Notes: a model not told the origin generated them from the letters alone. Shown: positions 7,551 through 16,256, counted from the stretch's first letter. The stretch is 64,000 bases of DNA from Adlercreutzia muris (GCF_008831045.1 NZ_WAJS01000009.1:26032-90031); one strand, 5' to 3'. Numbers and translations: made by a program.

Positions 7551-9341
7551 ATGCGCAATATCAACGAACGCTACATCACCGAGGCCTATGACGAGAACGG
7601 CCTGCTCACCCAGTTCGACGTGGACGTGCCCGCCGACTTCAACTTCGCCTACGATGTGGTGGACGACATCGCCGAGCACGATCCCGACCGCACCGCCATG
7701 GTGTGGTGCAACCCGGAAGGGGAGGAGCACGTCTTCACCTTCGCCGATATGAAGCACTGGTCCGACAAGACGGCCAACTTCTTCGCGGAATGCGGCATCG
7801 GGCGGGGCGACTTCGTCATGGTCATCTTGCGGCGCCACTACCAGTTCTGGTTCACCATGCTGGCTCTGGAAAAGCTGGGGGCCGTGGCGGTGCCCGCCAC
7901 CTTCATGCTGAAGGAGCACGATCTGACCTACCGTTTGAACGGGGCCGATATCAAGGCCGTGGTGTGCACGAGCGCCGGCGACATCGCCGATGTGGTTGAC
8001 GCCGTGGTCGCCGAGTGCCCCAGCGTGGAATCGCTCATTCTGGTGAACCCTGCCGGCGCGGGGCTGACGCCCCAGAACGCCGATGGAAGCTGGGCGCTGC
8101 CCGAAAACGAGCCCGCCGGCCCGGCCCTCTCGGGCCCTGAGGGCATCTGCGCGGCACCTGCGGCCCGCGAAGGCTGGCGCGACTTCAACAGCGAGGTACG
8201 CGCCGCCAGCGCCGACTTCGCCCGGCGCGAGACGGCCGCGGCCGATCCCATGCTCATGTACTTCTCCAGCGGCACCACGGGCAACCCCAAGATGGTGCTG
8301 CATAATTCCGGCTACGCCGTGGCCCACCTCATCACGGCCAAGCACTGGCACAACGTGAACCCCGAGGGCCTGCACTTCACCATCGCCGACACCGGCTGGG
8401 GCAAGGCCGTATGGGGCAAGTTCTTCGGCCAGTGGCTCATGGAGGCCGCCGTGCTCACCTACGACTTCGACCGCTTCGATGCCGCCGACATCCTGGGGCT
8501 CATCGGCCGCTTCGGGGTGACCACCCTGTGCTGCCCGCCCACCATGTACCGGCTCATGACCGAAGTGGATATGGACGCTTTCGACCTGTCCAGCCTGGAG
8601 TACTCCACCACGGCTGGCGAGGCGCTGAACCCCGATCTGTTCGACTTCTGGCGCGAGCACACGGGGCTGACCATCTATGAGGGCTTCGGCCAGACCGAGA
8701 CGCCGCTCACCGTGGCGAACCTGACGAACTCCACGCCGCGGCCCGGCTCCATGGGCAAGCCCGTGCCCCTGTACCAGATGGCCATCCTGCGCGGCGACGG
8801 CACCGAGTGCGACACCGGCGAGACCGGCGAGATCTGCATCCATGTGGATCCGCATCCGGCGGGCATCATGATGGAATACTACCGCAACCCCGAAAAGACC
8901 GCCGAGGCCATGGACGGCACCTGGTACCACACCGGCGATACCGCCTGGCGCGACGAGGAGGGCAACTACTGGTACGTGGGTCGCAACGACGACGTCATCA
9001 AGTCGAGCGGGTACCGCATCGGCCCCTTCGAGATCGAGAGCGTGCTTCTGGAGCACGAGGCCGTGCGCGAGTGCGCCGTCACCGGCGTGCCCGACCCGGT
9101 GCGCGGCTTCGCGGTGAAGGCCACCGTGGTGCTGGCCGACGGATGGAAGGGCTCCGACGCCCTGACCCAGGAGCTGCAGAAGTGGGTGAAGCGCCAGACG
9201 GCCCCCTACAAGTACCCGCGCATCATCGAGTACGTGGACGATCTGCCCCGCACCGTGAACGGGAAGATCCGCCGCGCCGCTATCCGCGAGGCCGACCAGA
9301 CCCACCGCGCGTCGGAGAAGACCCCCGAGGGGCTGATCTGA
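7551..9341 (+). CDS. AMP-forming acyl-CoA synthetase (copy 1)
   Basis: Joins a free acid to CoA through an acyl-adenylate, using ATP and releasing AMP and PPi. The 596 residues carry the core motifs of the ANL superfamily: the phosphate loop FSSGTTGNPK (about 238), YEGFGQTE (A5), WYHTGDTAW and GRNDDVIKSSGYRIGP (A7-A8), and the C-terminal VNGKIRR with the adenylation lysine. The overall pattern resembles medium-chain or acetyl-type acyl-CoA synthetases; the substrate cannot be read from sequence. The ATG has AGGA upstream. The stop overlaps the next gene by one base (TGATG). A clear paralogue is at 13486-15159. Position at the head of the kor operon suggests the acid or CoA ester is one the 2-oxoacid oxidoreductase makes or uses. 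Confidence 0.93.
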   Translation: MRNINERYITEAYDENGLLTQFDVDVPADFNFAYDVVDDIAEHDPDRTAMVWCNPEGEEHVFTFADMKHWSDKTANFFAECGIGRGDFVMVILRRHYQFWFTMLALEKLGAVAVPATFMLKEHDLTYRLNGADIKAVVCTSAGDIADVVDAVVAECPSVESLILVNPAGAGLTPQNADGSWALPENEPAGPALSGPEGICAAPAAREGWRDFNSEVRAASADFARRETAAADPMLMYFSSGTTGNPKMVLHNSGYAVAHLITAKHWHNVNPEGLHFTIADTGWGKAVWGKFFGQWLMEAAVLTYDFDRFDAADILGLIGRFGVTTLCCPPTMYRLMTEVDMDAFDLSSLEYSTTAGEALNPDLFDFWREHTGLTIYEGFGQTETPLTVANLTNSTPRPGSMGKPVPLYQMAILRGDGTECDTGETGEICIHVDPHPAGIMMEYYRNPEKTAEAMDGTWYHTGDTAWRDEEGNYWYVGRNDDVIKSSGYRIGPFEIESVLLEHEAVRECAVTGVPDPVRGFAVKATVVLADGWKGSDALTQELQKWVKRQTAPYKYPRIIEYVDDLPRTVNGKIRRAAIREADQTHRASEKTPEGLI

Positions 9342-10123
9342 TGGGCGCCCCGTCCGACCCCGCGGCCGCGGGCGCGGCCATGCCCTTCGACCTGGCACCG
9401 GTCACGGTGGTGGTGGGGCACTACGGGGCGGGCAAGACCACCTTCGCCCTGAACCTGGCTCTGGACGCCGCCGCGGCCGGCTGCGCGGTCACCCTGGCCG
9501 ACATGGACGTGGTGAACCCCTATTTCCGCTCGAGCGAGTACGCCGAGCTTCTGGAAGGGCGCGGAGTGCGGCTCATCGCCCCGGTGTTCGCCCGGGCCGG
9601 CACGTCCTTGGACGTGCCGTCGCTCACCGGCGAGGTGGTGCCCGCCATCCAGGCCGCCTACGCCTGGCAGCGGGCCAGCGACGGCGGCGAGCGTCTCGCG
9701 GCCCCGCGGCCCGTGGTCATCGTGGACGCCGGCGGCGATGATGTGGGCGCCACGGCCCTGGCCCGGTTCGCTGCGGCCCTGGCGGCCGGCCCCGGGGAGG
9801 TGCTTTACGTGGCCAACGCCTATCGCAACCTGACCCGCAAGGCCGCCGAGGCCGTGGCGGTGCTGCGCGAGATCGAGGCGAGGGCCTCGGTGCCGGTGAC
9901 GGCCGTGGTTGGCAACTCCCACCTGCAGGGGGAGACCACCGTGGCCCTTGTGCGGGACGCGGTCCCGTTTGCCCAGGCCGTGGCCGAGGGCGCCGGGGTT
10001 CCGCTGCGGTGCGTTACGGTGCCAAAGTCGGCCATTCAACGGGAAAGCGACGGGCGCGGGGCCCTGGCGGGACTACCCGATGTCTATCCTGTGGAGGTGT
10101 ACGTATCGCCGCCCTGGTCTTGA
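9341..10123 (+). CDS. P-loop ATPase of unknown role in the kor operon
   Basis: 260 residues with a Walker A motif at residues about 27-34 (GHYGAGKTTF) and a SIMIBI-like layout: ADMDVVNPYFRSSEY after the first strand and VVIVDAGGDD as a Walker B-like strand. It lacks the signature lysine of ParA/MinD-type P loops (KGGxGKT), so it is not a typical partition ATPase. The ATG overlaps the synthetase stop by one base; the ferredoxin subunit follows 81 nt later. Co-transcription with kor suggests a role in assembling or activating the iron-sulfur oxidoreductase or sensing its state. That is inference; I do not recognise a characterised homologue. Confidence 0.8.
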   Translation: MGAPSDPAAAGAAMPFDLAPVTVVVGHYGAGKTTFALNLALDAAAAGCAVTLADMDVVNPYFRSSEYAELLEGRGVRLIAPVFARAGTSLDVPSLTGEVVPAIQAAYAWQRASDGGERLAAPRPVVIVDAGGDDVGATALARFAAALAAGPGEVLYVANAYRNLTRKAAEAVAVLREIEARASVPVTAVVGNSHLQGETTVALVRDAVPFAQAVAEGAGVPLRCVTVPKSAIQRESDGRGALAGLPDVYPVEVYVSPPWS

Positions 10124-10204
10124 GGGCTCCGGGCGTAGGAGAGATTGAAGGGAAGCCGCGCGGCCCCAGGGCCGATGCGGCGAGGACAGTGCAAGGAGGT
10201 TTCC

Positions 10205-10411
10205 ATGGCGCGCGTTACCATCGACGACCACTTCTGCAAGGGCTGCGGCCTGTGCGTGGACGTCTGCCCCACGGCCATTCTGGAACTGGATGAGGCCGTC
10301 ATCACGGCCAAGGGCTATCATCCGGCCCATTGCATCGATCAGGAGAAGTGCACGGGTTGCTGCTCGTGCGCGACGATGTGCCCCGATGTGGCCATCACGG
10401 TGGAAAGGTAG
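10205..10411 (+). CDS. 2-oxoacid:ferredoxin oxidoreductase, ferredoxin-like delta subunit
   Basis: A 68-residue protein with two [4Fe-4S] motifs, CKGCGLCVDVCP and CTGCCSCATMCP, that carries electrons between the catalytic subunits and free ferredoxin. The ATG at 10205 is fixed by AAGGAGGT at 10194-10200; the frame is open further upstream but without a site. It starts the delta-alpha-beta-gamma set typical of KorDABC/VorDABC enzymes. Confidence 0.94.
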   Translation: MARVTIDDHFCKGCGLCVDVCPTAILELDEAVITAKGYHPAHCIDQEKCTGCCSCATMCPDVAITVER

Positions 10412-10415
10412 GCTC

Positions 10416-11486
10416 ATGGCGCAGAAAGTACTCATGAAGGGTAACGAGGCCATGGCCGAGGCGGCCATGCGGGCCGGTTGCCGTCACTTCTTCGGCTATC
10501 CCATCACGCCCCAGACCGAGGTGGCCGCCTACATGGCGAAGATGATGCCGAAGGTGGGGGGCACCTATCTGCAGGCCGAGTCCGAGGTGGCGGCCATCAA
10601 CATGGTCTACGGCGCCTCGGCGGCCGGCGCCCGGGTGATGACCTCCTCGTCGAGCCCGGGCATCTCGCTCAAGAGCGAGGGGATCTCCTACATGGCCGGC
10701 GCCGATCTGCCCGGCGTCATCATCAACGTGCAGCGCGGCGGCCCGGGCCTCGGCGGCATCCAGCCCTCCCAGGCCGACTACTGGCAGGCCACAAAGGCCA
10801 CGGGCCATGGCGACTTCCAGATCGTCGTGTTCGCCCCCTCTACGGTGCAGGAGATGGCCGACTACGCCTTCGAGGCCTTCGATGTGGCCGACCGCTACCG
10901 CGTGCCGGTGATGATCCTGGCCGACGGCATGCTCGGCCAGATGATGGAGCCCGTGGTGCTGCCCGAGGCCATCGACCCGGCCACGCTGCCGGCCAAGCCC
11001 TGGGCCACGGACGGCCACGGCCACGCCCGGCCCCACAACGTGGCGAACTCCCTGTACCTGACCGCTGCGGCCCTGGAGGACCTCAACCGCGAGCGCTACG
11101 AGCGCTACGACGCCATCAAGGCCGCCGAGCAGCGGGCCGAGTGCTACCGCACCGAAGATGCCGATATCGTGCTCGTGGCCTTCGGCGGGGCGGCCCGTGT
11201 GGCCCGCAGCGCCGTGAACGCCGCCCGGGAGCGCGGCATCAAGGCGGGCCTCGTGCGCCCCATCACCCTGTGGCCCTTCCCCGAGGACGCCCTGGCCGAG
11301 GCCTTGGGCCGCGGGAAGGCGGCGCTGGTGGTGGAGATGAACATGGGCCAGATGGTGGAGGACGTGCGCCTCGTGGCGAACGGGACCGTGCCCGTGGAGT
11401 TCTACGGGCGCACCGGCGGCGTAATTCCCGCGCCGGAGGAGGTTCTGGCCGCGGTGGAGGCCCTGAACGGAAAGGTCGGTGAATAG
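10416..11486 (+). CDS. 2-oxoacid:ferredoxin oxidoreductase, alpha subunit (KorA/VorB type)
   Basis: 356 residues. Binds the pyrimidine part of thiamine diphosphate and the 2-oxoacid together with the beta subunit. Conserved alpha-subunit blocks are present: GNEAMAEAAMRAG, FFGYPITPQTE, ESEVAAINMVYGAS, SSSSPGISLKSEG and NVQRGGPGLG. The sequence is nearest to the VorB/KorA group, which act on branched-chain 2-oxoacids or 2-oxoglutarate; the two cannot be separated by eye. The ATG at 10416 lies 4 nt after the delta-subunit stop with GGAAAGG upstream, so the subunits are tightly coupled. Confidence 0.93.
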   Translation: MAQKVLMKGNEAMAEAAMRAGCRHFFGYPITPQTEVAAYMAKMMPKVGGTYLQAESEVAAINMVYGASAAGARVMTSSSSPGISLKSEGISYMAGADLPGVIINVQRGGPGLGGIQPSQADYWQATKATGHGDFQIVVFAPSTVQEMADYAFEAFDVADRYRVPVMILADGMLGQMMEPVVLPEAIDPATLPAKPWATDGHGHARPHNVANSLYLTAAALEDLNRERYERYDAIKAAEQRAECYRTEDADIVLVAFGGAARVARSAVNAARERGIKAGLVRPITLWPFPEDALAEALGRGKAALVVEMNMGQMVEDVRLVANGTVPVEFYGRTGGVIPAPEEVLAAVEALNGKVGE

Positions 11487-11487
11487 C

Positions 11488-12333
11488 ATGGCGCAGGACG
11501 AGCGCGAGATGAAGGTGGTCTACGAGCGCCCCCATGCGCTGTTGCCCGTGGTGACCAACTACTGCCCGGGCTGCCCCCACGGCATTGTGGAGCGCCTTGT
11601 GGCCGAGACCATGGACGAGCTGGACATCGAGGGGAAGACCATCGGCGTGGCGCCGGTGGGCTGCTCGGTGATGGCCTATGATTTCTTCGGCTGCGACATG
11701 ATCGAGGCGGCCCACGGCCGGGCCCCGGCGGTGGCCACGGGCGTGAAGCGCGTGCACCCGGACAAGATCGTCTTCGCCTACCAGGGCGACGGGGATTTGG
11801 CCTCCATCGGCATGGCCGAGACTATCCACGCGGCCACCCGCGGCGAGCATATCGTCGTCATCTTCATCAACAATGCCATCTACGGCATGACCGGCGGCCA
11901 GATGGCCCCCACGTCCCTGCCGAACCAGGTGACTCAGACGAGCCCCTACGGCCGCGATGTGGCCACGGCCGGCAATCCCATCCGCGTGAGCGAGCTGTTG
12001 GCCACCCTCGACGGGCCGGCCTACATCGAGCGCGTCAGCGTGGACAGCCCCAAGAACGTGCGCAAAGCCAAGAAGGCCATCAAGCGGGCCTTCCAGAACC
12101 AGGTGGATGGCGTGGGCTACTCCTTCGTCGAAGTGATCTCCACCTGCCCCACCAACTGGGGCATGACCCCGCAGGCCGCCTTCGAGTGGATGCGGGAGAA
12201 CATGCTGCCGTACTACCCGCTCGGCGTGTACCGCGACGTGGTGGCCGACGGCTTCGCCGACGCTGCCGAGGCCGCGGCCGCCCGCAACGCCGCGTGTCCC
12301 ATCGCCCACCCGGAGAAGAAGGGGGAGAACTAA
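11488..12333 (+). CDS. 2-oxoacid:ferredoxin oxidoreductase, beta subunit (TPP-binding)
   Basis: 281 residues. Holds the diphosphate of thiamine diphosphate through the motif GDGDLASIGM with NNAIYG downstream, and has Cys residues near the start (NYCPGCPHG) that can ligate an iron-sulfur cluster. It catalyses the oxidative decarboxylation of a 2-oxoacid to acyl-CoA, or the reverse, with ferredoxin. I chose the ATG at 11488, one base after the alpha stop; a GTG at 11479 would overlap alpha and is also possible. The TAA overlaps the gamma ATG by one base. Confidence 0.94.
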   Translation: MAQDEREMKVVYERPHALLPVVTNYCPGCPHGIVERLVAETMDELDIEGKTIGVAPVGCSVMAYDFFGCDMIEAAHGRAPAVATGVKRVHPDKIVFAYQGDGDLASIGMAETIHAATRGEHIVVIFINNAIYGMTGGQMAPTSLPNQVTQTSPYGRDVATAGNPIRVSELLATLDGPAYIERVSVDSPKNVRKAKKAIKRAFQNQVDGVGYSFVEVISTCPTNWGMTPQAAFEWMRENMLPYYPLGVYRDVVADGFADAAEAAAARNAACPIAHPEKKGEN

Positions 12334-12866
12334 TGAGCCGCGAGCTTCAATGCGTCATCGCCGGCTTCGGCGGCCAGGGGTCGCTTTTTGCCGGCAAGGT
12401 CATCGCCACGGCCGGCCTCATCGAGGATCGCGAGGTGTCCTGGATGCCCTCCTACGGCCCCGAGATGCGCGGCGGCACGGCGAACTGCTCCGTCACCCTG
12501 GCCGACGAGCCCATCGGTAGCCCCCTCGTGCTGCATCCCAACGCCCTCATCGCCCTGAACCAACCCTCCTTCGACAAGTTTCTGCCCACGGTGGATGCGG
12601 GCGGTATCGTCGTGGCCGACACGGCCATGGTGCCCGAGCTGCGCGAGGTGCCGGGCGTGACCGTTGTCGGCATTCCCGCCGCGAAGCTCTGCGAGGAGGC
12701 CGGCATCAAGGGCCTGGGCAACATCGTGCTCATCGGCAAGCTGTGGGCTGAGTTCCCCTTCTGCGGGCGGAAGGCCCTGGAAGGGGCGCTGGCCCAGGTG
12801 GCCGGCAAGAAGCCCGCGATGCTGGAGAAGAACAAGATCGCCCTCGAGCTGGGCATGAAGGCATAG
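12333..12866 (+). CDS. 2-oxoacid:ferredoxin oxidoreductase, gamma subunit
   Basis: 177 residues, the CoA-binding subunit that completes the complex. The family start GFGGQGSLFAGKVIA is present, followed by PSYGPEMRGGTANCSVTL, the most conserved block of the POR/KOR gamma domain. The ATG overlaps the beta stop (TAATG), so beta and gamma are translationally coupled. It is followed 9 nt later by the second XRE-cupin regulator, which is therefore probably in the same transcript. Confidence 0.94.
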   Translation: MSRELQCVIAGFGGQGSLFAGKVIATAGLIEDREVSWMPSYGPEMRGGTANCSVTLADEPIGSPLVLHPNALIALNQPSFDKFLPTVDAGGIVVADTAMVPELREVPGVTVVGIPAAKLCEEAGIKGLGNIVLIGKLWAEFPFCGRKALEGALAQVAGKKPAMLEKNKIALELGMKA

Positions 12867-12875
12867 GAGAGTGTC

Positions 12876-13427
12876 ATGGAAGAGAACCTGAAAGAACTCG
12901 GCATGCGCGTCCAGGGCCTGCGCGAGGCCTGCGACGTGTCGCGCCACACCATGGCCCAGGAGCTGGGCGTGGACATCGACACCTACCGCGCCTGGGAGGA
13001 GACCGGGGTGGACATCCCCATCTCGGCCATCTACCACATGGCCACGAAGTTCAACGTCGATCTCGCCGAGATCCTCACGGGCACGGCGCCGAAGCTCGAC
13101 ACCTACCATGTGGTGCGCAACGGCGAGGGAATCGACGTGGACCGCTTCCCGGGTTACCAGTACGAGGATCTGGCCTGGCGCTACGCCCGCAAGATCATGC
13201 AGCCCCTGCGCGTGGTGCTCGATCCGGCCGACGACGACGCCGAGCTAGTGAGCCATGGCGGCCAGGAGTTCAACTACGTGGTAGATGGCTCCATCACGCT
13301 CGTGTTCCAGGATCGCGAGATCGTGCTGAACGCCGGCGACTCCATCTACTTCAACCCGAACTACCCCCACGGCCAGCGCTGCAACGGCGATGCGCCGGCC
13401 ACCTTCATCACCATCATCGCCGAGTAG
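12876..13427 (+). CDS. XRE-family regulator with C-terminal cupin domain (copy 2)
   Basis: 183 residues, paralogous to the regulator at 6809. The N-terminal helix-turn-helix (LREACDVSRHTMAQELGVDI) is followed by a linker and a cupin barrel (GGQEFNYVVDGSITLVF, LNAGDSIYFNPNYPHG). The cupin His and Glu residues that usually bind metal are partly present (HGGQEFN, PHGQ). It lies 9 nt after the gamma subunit and 58 nt before the second synthetase, so it is placed to regulate either the kor operon or the synthetase. Ligand unknown. Confidence 0.87.
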   Translation: MEENLKELGMRVQGLREACDVSRHTMAQELGVDIDTYRAWEETGVDIPISAIYHMATKFNVDLAEILTGTAPKLDTYHVVRNGEGIDVDRFPGYQYEDLAWRYARKIMQPLRVVLDPADDDAELVSHGGQEFNYVVDGSITLVFQDREIVLNAGDSIYFNPNYPHGQRCNGDAPATFITIIAE

Positions 13428-13485
13428 TCTTACCCCGGAAGAGCAGCGCGGACGACCGCAGGAGAACAGAGAGAAGCAATCAACC

Positions 13486-15159
13486 ATGGATCATGTTCTG
13501 AAGAAATACTGCCCCCGTATCGAGTTCGACTCCTACGAGGACTTCGCGGAGAACTTCCGTATCGAGGTTCCCGAGGCCTTCAACTTCGGCTTCGACGTCG
13601 TGGACGAGTGGGCCCGCGTGGAGCCCGACAAGCGCGCGCTTCTGTGGTGCAACGATGCCGGCGAGGAGCGCACCTTCACTTTCACCGATATCAAGCGCCT
13701 CTCGAATCAGGCCGCCAACGCCTTCGCCGACATGGGCATCGGCAAGGGCGATGTAGTGATGTGCATCCTGCGGCGGCGCTGGGAGTACTGGGTGTGCGCG
13801 GTGGCCCTGTGCAAGCTGGGCGCCACCATCATCCCCGCGTCCCTGCAGCTTACCCGTAAGGACGTGGTGTACCGGGCTAACAGCGCCGACGTGCGCGCCA
13901 TCGTGGCGGTGAACGACGATTACGTGTGCACCCAGGTGGAACAGGCCATGCCCGACTGCCCCACGGTGCGCGAGAAGTTCATCGTGGACGGCAGCCGCGA
14001 GGGCTGGGTCGACTTCGACGACCTCATCGCCGGGTTCCCCGACACCTTCGAGCGGCCGACCGGCGAGGCGGCCGTCACCTCCAAGGACATCATGCTCATG
14101 TACTTCACGAGCGGCACCACGGGCAACCCCAAGGCCGTCGAGCACAACTTCGCCCACCCGCTCGGCCACATCATCACGGCGAAGTACTGGCAGCAGGTGC
14201 GCGAGGACAAGCTGCACATGTCGGTGACCGACTCGGGCTGGGCCAAGTTCGGCTGGGGCAAGATCTACGGCCAGTGGATCTGCGGCGCGACCATCTTCGC
14301 CTACGACATGGACAAGTTCGTGCCCGCCAAGCTGCTGCAGAAGATCCAGGACTACAAGCTCACCACCTTCTGCGCGCCGCCCACCATGTACCGCTTCATG
14401 CTCCAGGAGGACGTGGCCGCCTACGATCTGTCCAGCGTGGAGAACTTCGCCACGGCCGGCGAGCCTTTGAACGCCGAGGTGACCATCCAGTGGGAGCGTC
14501 TTACAGGCAAGAAGATCCGCGAGGGCTTCGGCCAGACCGAAGGGCCGGTGCTCCTGGCCACCTTCCCGTGGGTGGAGCCGCGCCCCGGTTCCATGGGCAA
14601 GCCCTCTCCGCTTCTGAACGTGAGGCTGCTGGACGACGAGGGCCGCGAGGTGGAGGACGGCGAGGAGGGCGCCATCTGCGTGACGGGCCTGAAGGAGGCC
14701 TATCCGCCGGGCCTGTTCGTCGGCTACTACGGCAACCCCGAGAAGACCGCCGAGGCCGTGGGCGGGGAGTACTACAACCTCCACGACATGGCCTGGCGCG
14801 ACTCGGACGGCTACTGCTTCTTCGTGGGCCGCAACGACGATGTCATCAAGTGCTCCGGCTACCGCATCGGCCCCTTCGAGGTGGAAAGCGCGCTCGTGGA
14901 GCATCCGGCGGTGGTGGAATGCGCCGTCACGGCCGCGCCCGATCCCATCCGCGGCAAGGTGGTGAAGGCCACGGTGGTGCTGGCCCGGGGCTACGAGGGC
15001 ACCGATGCGCTCACCCGCGAGCTGCAGGAGCACGTGAAGAAGACCACGGCGCCCTACAAGTACCCGCGCATCATCGAGTACGTCGACGAGCTGCCCAAGA
15101 CCATCGGCGGCAAGATCAAGCGCAAGCTCATCCGCACCAACGACGGCATCGAGGAATAG
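13486..15159 (+). CDS. AMP-forming acyl-CoA synthetase (copy 2)
   Basis: 557 residues with the full set of ANL motifs: MYFTSGTTGNPKAV, REGFGQTEGPV, MAWRDSDGYCFFVGRNDD, KCSGYRIGPFEVE and the lysine of IGGKIKR. It is clearly related to the synthetase at 7551 along its length (shared blocks such as GWGKIYGQW against VWGKFFGQW), but lacks the roughly 35-residue insertion that copy 1 has before the phosphate loop. Differences in the substrate-pocket segment suggest a different acid. The ATG at 13486 is chosen because homologues begin there; the frame is open 32 codons upstream across the regulator end. The gene ends in a terminator, closing the cassette. Confidence 0.93.
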   Translation: MDHVLKKYCPRIEFDSYEDFAENFRIEVPEAFNFGFDVVDEWARVEPDKRALLWCNDAGEERTFTFTDIKRLSNQAANAFADMGIGKGDVVMCILRRRWEYWVCAVALCKLGATIIPASLQLTRKDVVYRANSADVRAIVAVNDDYVCTQVEQAMPDCPTVREKFIVDGSREGWVDFDDLIAGFPDTFERPTGEAAVTSKDIMLMYFTSGTTGNPKAVEHNFAHPLGHIITAKYWQQVREDKLHMSVTDSGWAKFGWGKIYGQWICGATIFAYDMDKFVPAKLLQKIQDYKLTTFCAPPTMYRFMLQEDVAAYDLSSVENFATAGEPLNAEVTIQWERLTGKKIREGFGQTEGPVLLATFPWVEPRPGSMGKPSPLLNVRLLDDEGREVEDGEEGAICVTGLKEAYPPGLFVGYYGNPEKTAEAVGGEYYNLHDMAWRDSDGYCFFVGRNDDVIKCSGYRIGPFEVESALVEHPAVVECAVTAAPDPIRGKVVKATVVLARGYEGTDALTRELQEHVKKTTAPYKYPRIIEYVDELPKTIGGKIKRKLIRTNDGIEE

Positions 15160-15204
15160 TCGCGTCGCGGGCTGCGGTCGGTATTTGGCAACGAACGGTT
15201 GAAG

Positions 15205-15228
15205 AGGGCGCCTTGCGGGGCGCCCTTG
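15205..15228 (+). terminator. Terminator after the acyl-CoA/kor cassette
   Basis: Stem AGGGCGCC (15205-15212) with GGCGCCCT (15219-15226) and a 6-nt loop, then TTGCC. The T tract is poor but the position after synthetase 2 and before an independent promoter supports it. Confidence 0.6.
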
Positions 15229-15270
15229 CCATAATCGGGCGCTTATCGGCAAAAATAGCCTGAAACGGCG

Positions 15271-15300
15271 TTGTCAAGAAGGAGGGATTTCGGGTATTAT
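15271..15300 (+). promoter_or_regulatory. Strong sigma-70 type promoter of the cytochrome gene
   Basis: TTGTCA (15271-15276) and TATTAT (15295-15300) are 18 bp apart. Transcription would start near 15307, leaving a leader of about 155 nt before the cytochrome ATG, in which I see no known riboswitch. Confidence 0.8.
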
Positions 15301-15461
15301 GAGCGATGAAGCGAAACCCCCAGGGTCGATGACGCTGTGCGCGTGGCGAGCCGTGTGTCCTCATTCCTCGAGGTTCTGATCAGCTGGGGAGGGCAGATCT
15401 GCTCGCTTCGCACGAGGGAGGCGCATCCGCGCCTCGAAATCCCCAACTGGAAGGATGGAGT

Positions 15462-16193
15462 ATGTCCGAAGAAGAGAAGACCGCCGAGGTCGCCGCGGTA
15501 GAGGAGACCGAGGCTGCGCCGGCTGGCAAGAAGGCGCGCAAGAAGTGGCCCATCGTGGTCGGCGTTGTCGTGGCTGTGCTGGTCGTAGCCGGTGCCGGCT
15601 TCTGGGTGTGGCATGAGCAGCCGAGCTTCTGCAACGCCATCTGCCATACGCCGATGGATCCCTATCTGCCGACCTACGAGGCTACCCCGGGCGAGCCCGC
15701 CACTGACAAGTGGGGCAACGAGCTCGAGACCGCCAGCGGTATGCTGGCCGCCGTGCACCGTGCCGATGAGTCCTCCGACATCACCTGCATGGGCTGCCAT
15801 GTGCCCACCCTGTCCGAGCAGATCGGCGAGGGTATCAGCTGGGTGACTGGCAACTACGAGGTTATGGCGACTCAGGCCGGCATGCACGTGGTGCCCGAGA
15901 AGTCCCTTGAGGATCTCGTGGCCGCCCGCGGCATCGAGCCCGATCAGTTCTGCCTGAACGAGGGCTGCCACAACATGACCCGCGACGACCTGATCAAGGC
16001 CACCGAGGGCATGGCTCGCAACCCCCACGTGCCGCAGCATGGCGAGGTTGCCTGCGGCGACTGCCACAAGGCCCATCGCGCGTCGGTGAACTACTGCTCC
16101 AGCTGCCACAACGACGCCGAGATCCCCGAGGGCTGGATCTCCGCTGCCGACGACAAGAAGCTTGTCAAGGAGCTGGAGTCGATGAACAAGTAA
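15462..16193 (+). CDS. Membrane-anchored multihaem c-type cytochrome
   Basis: 243 residues. A charged N-terminus is followed by one membrane anchor (about 29-50), placing the rest outside the membrane. Haem motifs: CMGCH (109-113), CGDCH (198-202) and CSSCH (212-216) are canonical. CNAICH (57-62) has three residues between the cysteines and CLNEGCH (164-170) has four, so up to five haems are possible if the wide spacings are used. The layout resembles NapC/NrfH-type quinol-oxidising cytochromes that pass electrons to exported reductases, which are plentiful in Eggerthellaceae. No reductase is adjacent; partners must be elsewhere, such as the flavoprotein at 47031. It has its own promoter and terminator, so it is monocistronic. 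Confidence 0.88.
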   Translation: MSEEEKTAEVAAVEETEAAPAGKKARKKWPIVVGVVVAVLVVAGAGFWVWHEQPSFCNAICHTPMDPYLPTYEATPGEPATDKWGNELETASGMLAAVHRADESSDITCMGCHVPTLSEQIGEGISWVTGNYEVMATQAGMHVVPEKSLEDLVAARGIEPDQFCLNEGCHNMTRDDLIKATEGMARNPHVPQHGEVACGDCHKAHRASVNYCSSCHNDAEIPEGWISAADDKKLVKELESMNK

Positions 16194-16223
16194 CTTCTCC
16201 CTTCGCCACGGGGAAAGTGGGAG

Positions 16224-16256
16224 GAAGGCCGTCTTCGGACGGCCTTCTTTCGTTTT
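16224..16256 (+). terminator. Intrinsic terminator of the cytochrome gene
   Basis: Perfect 10-bp stem GAAGGCCGTC (16224-16233) and GACGGCCTTC (16238-16247) around a TTCG tetraloop, followed by TTTCGTTTT. This is the best intrinsic terminator in the window. Confidence 0.95.
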
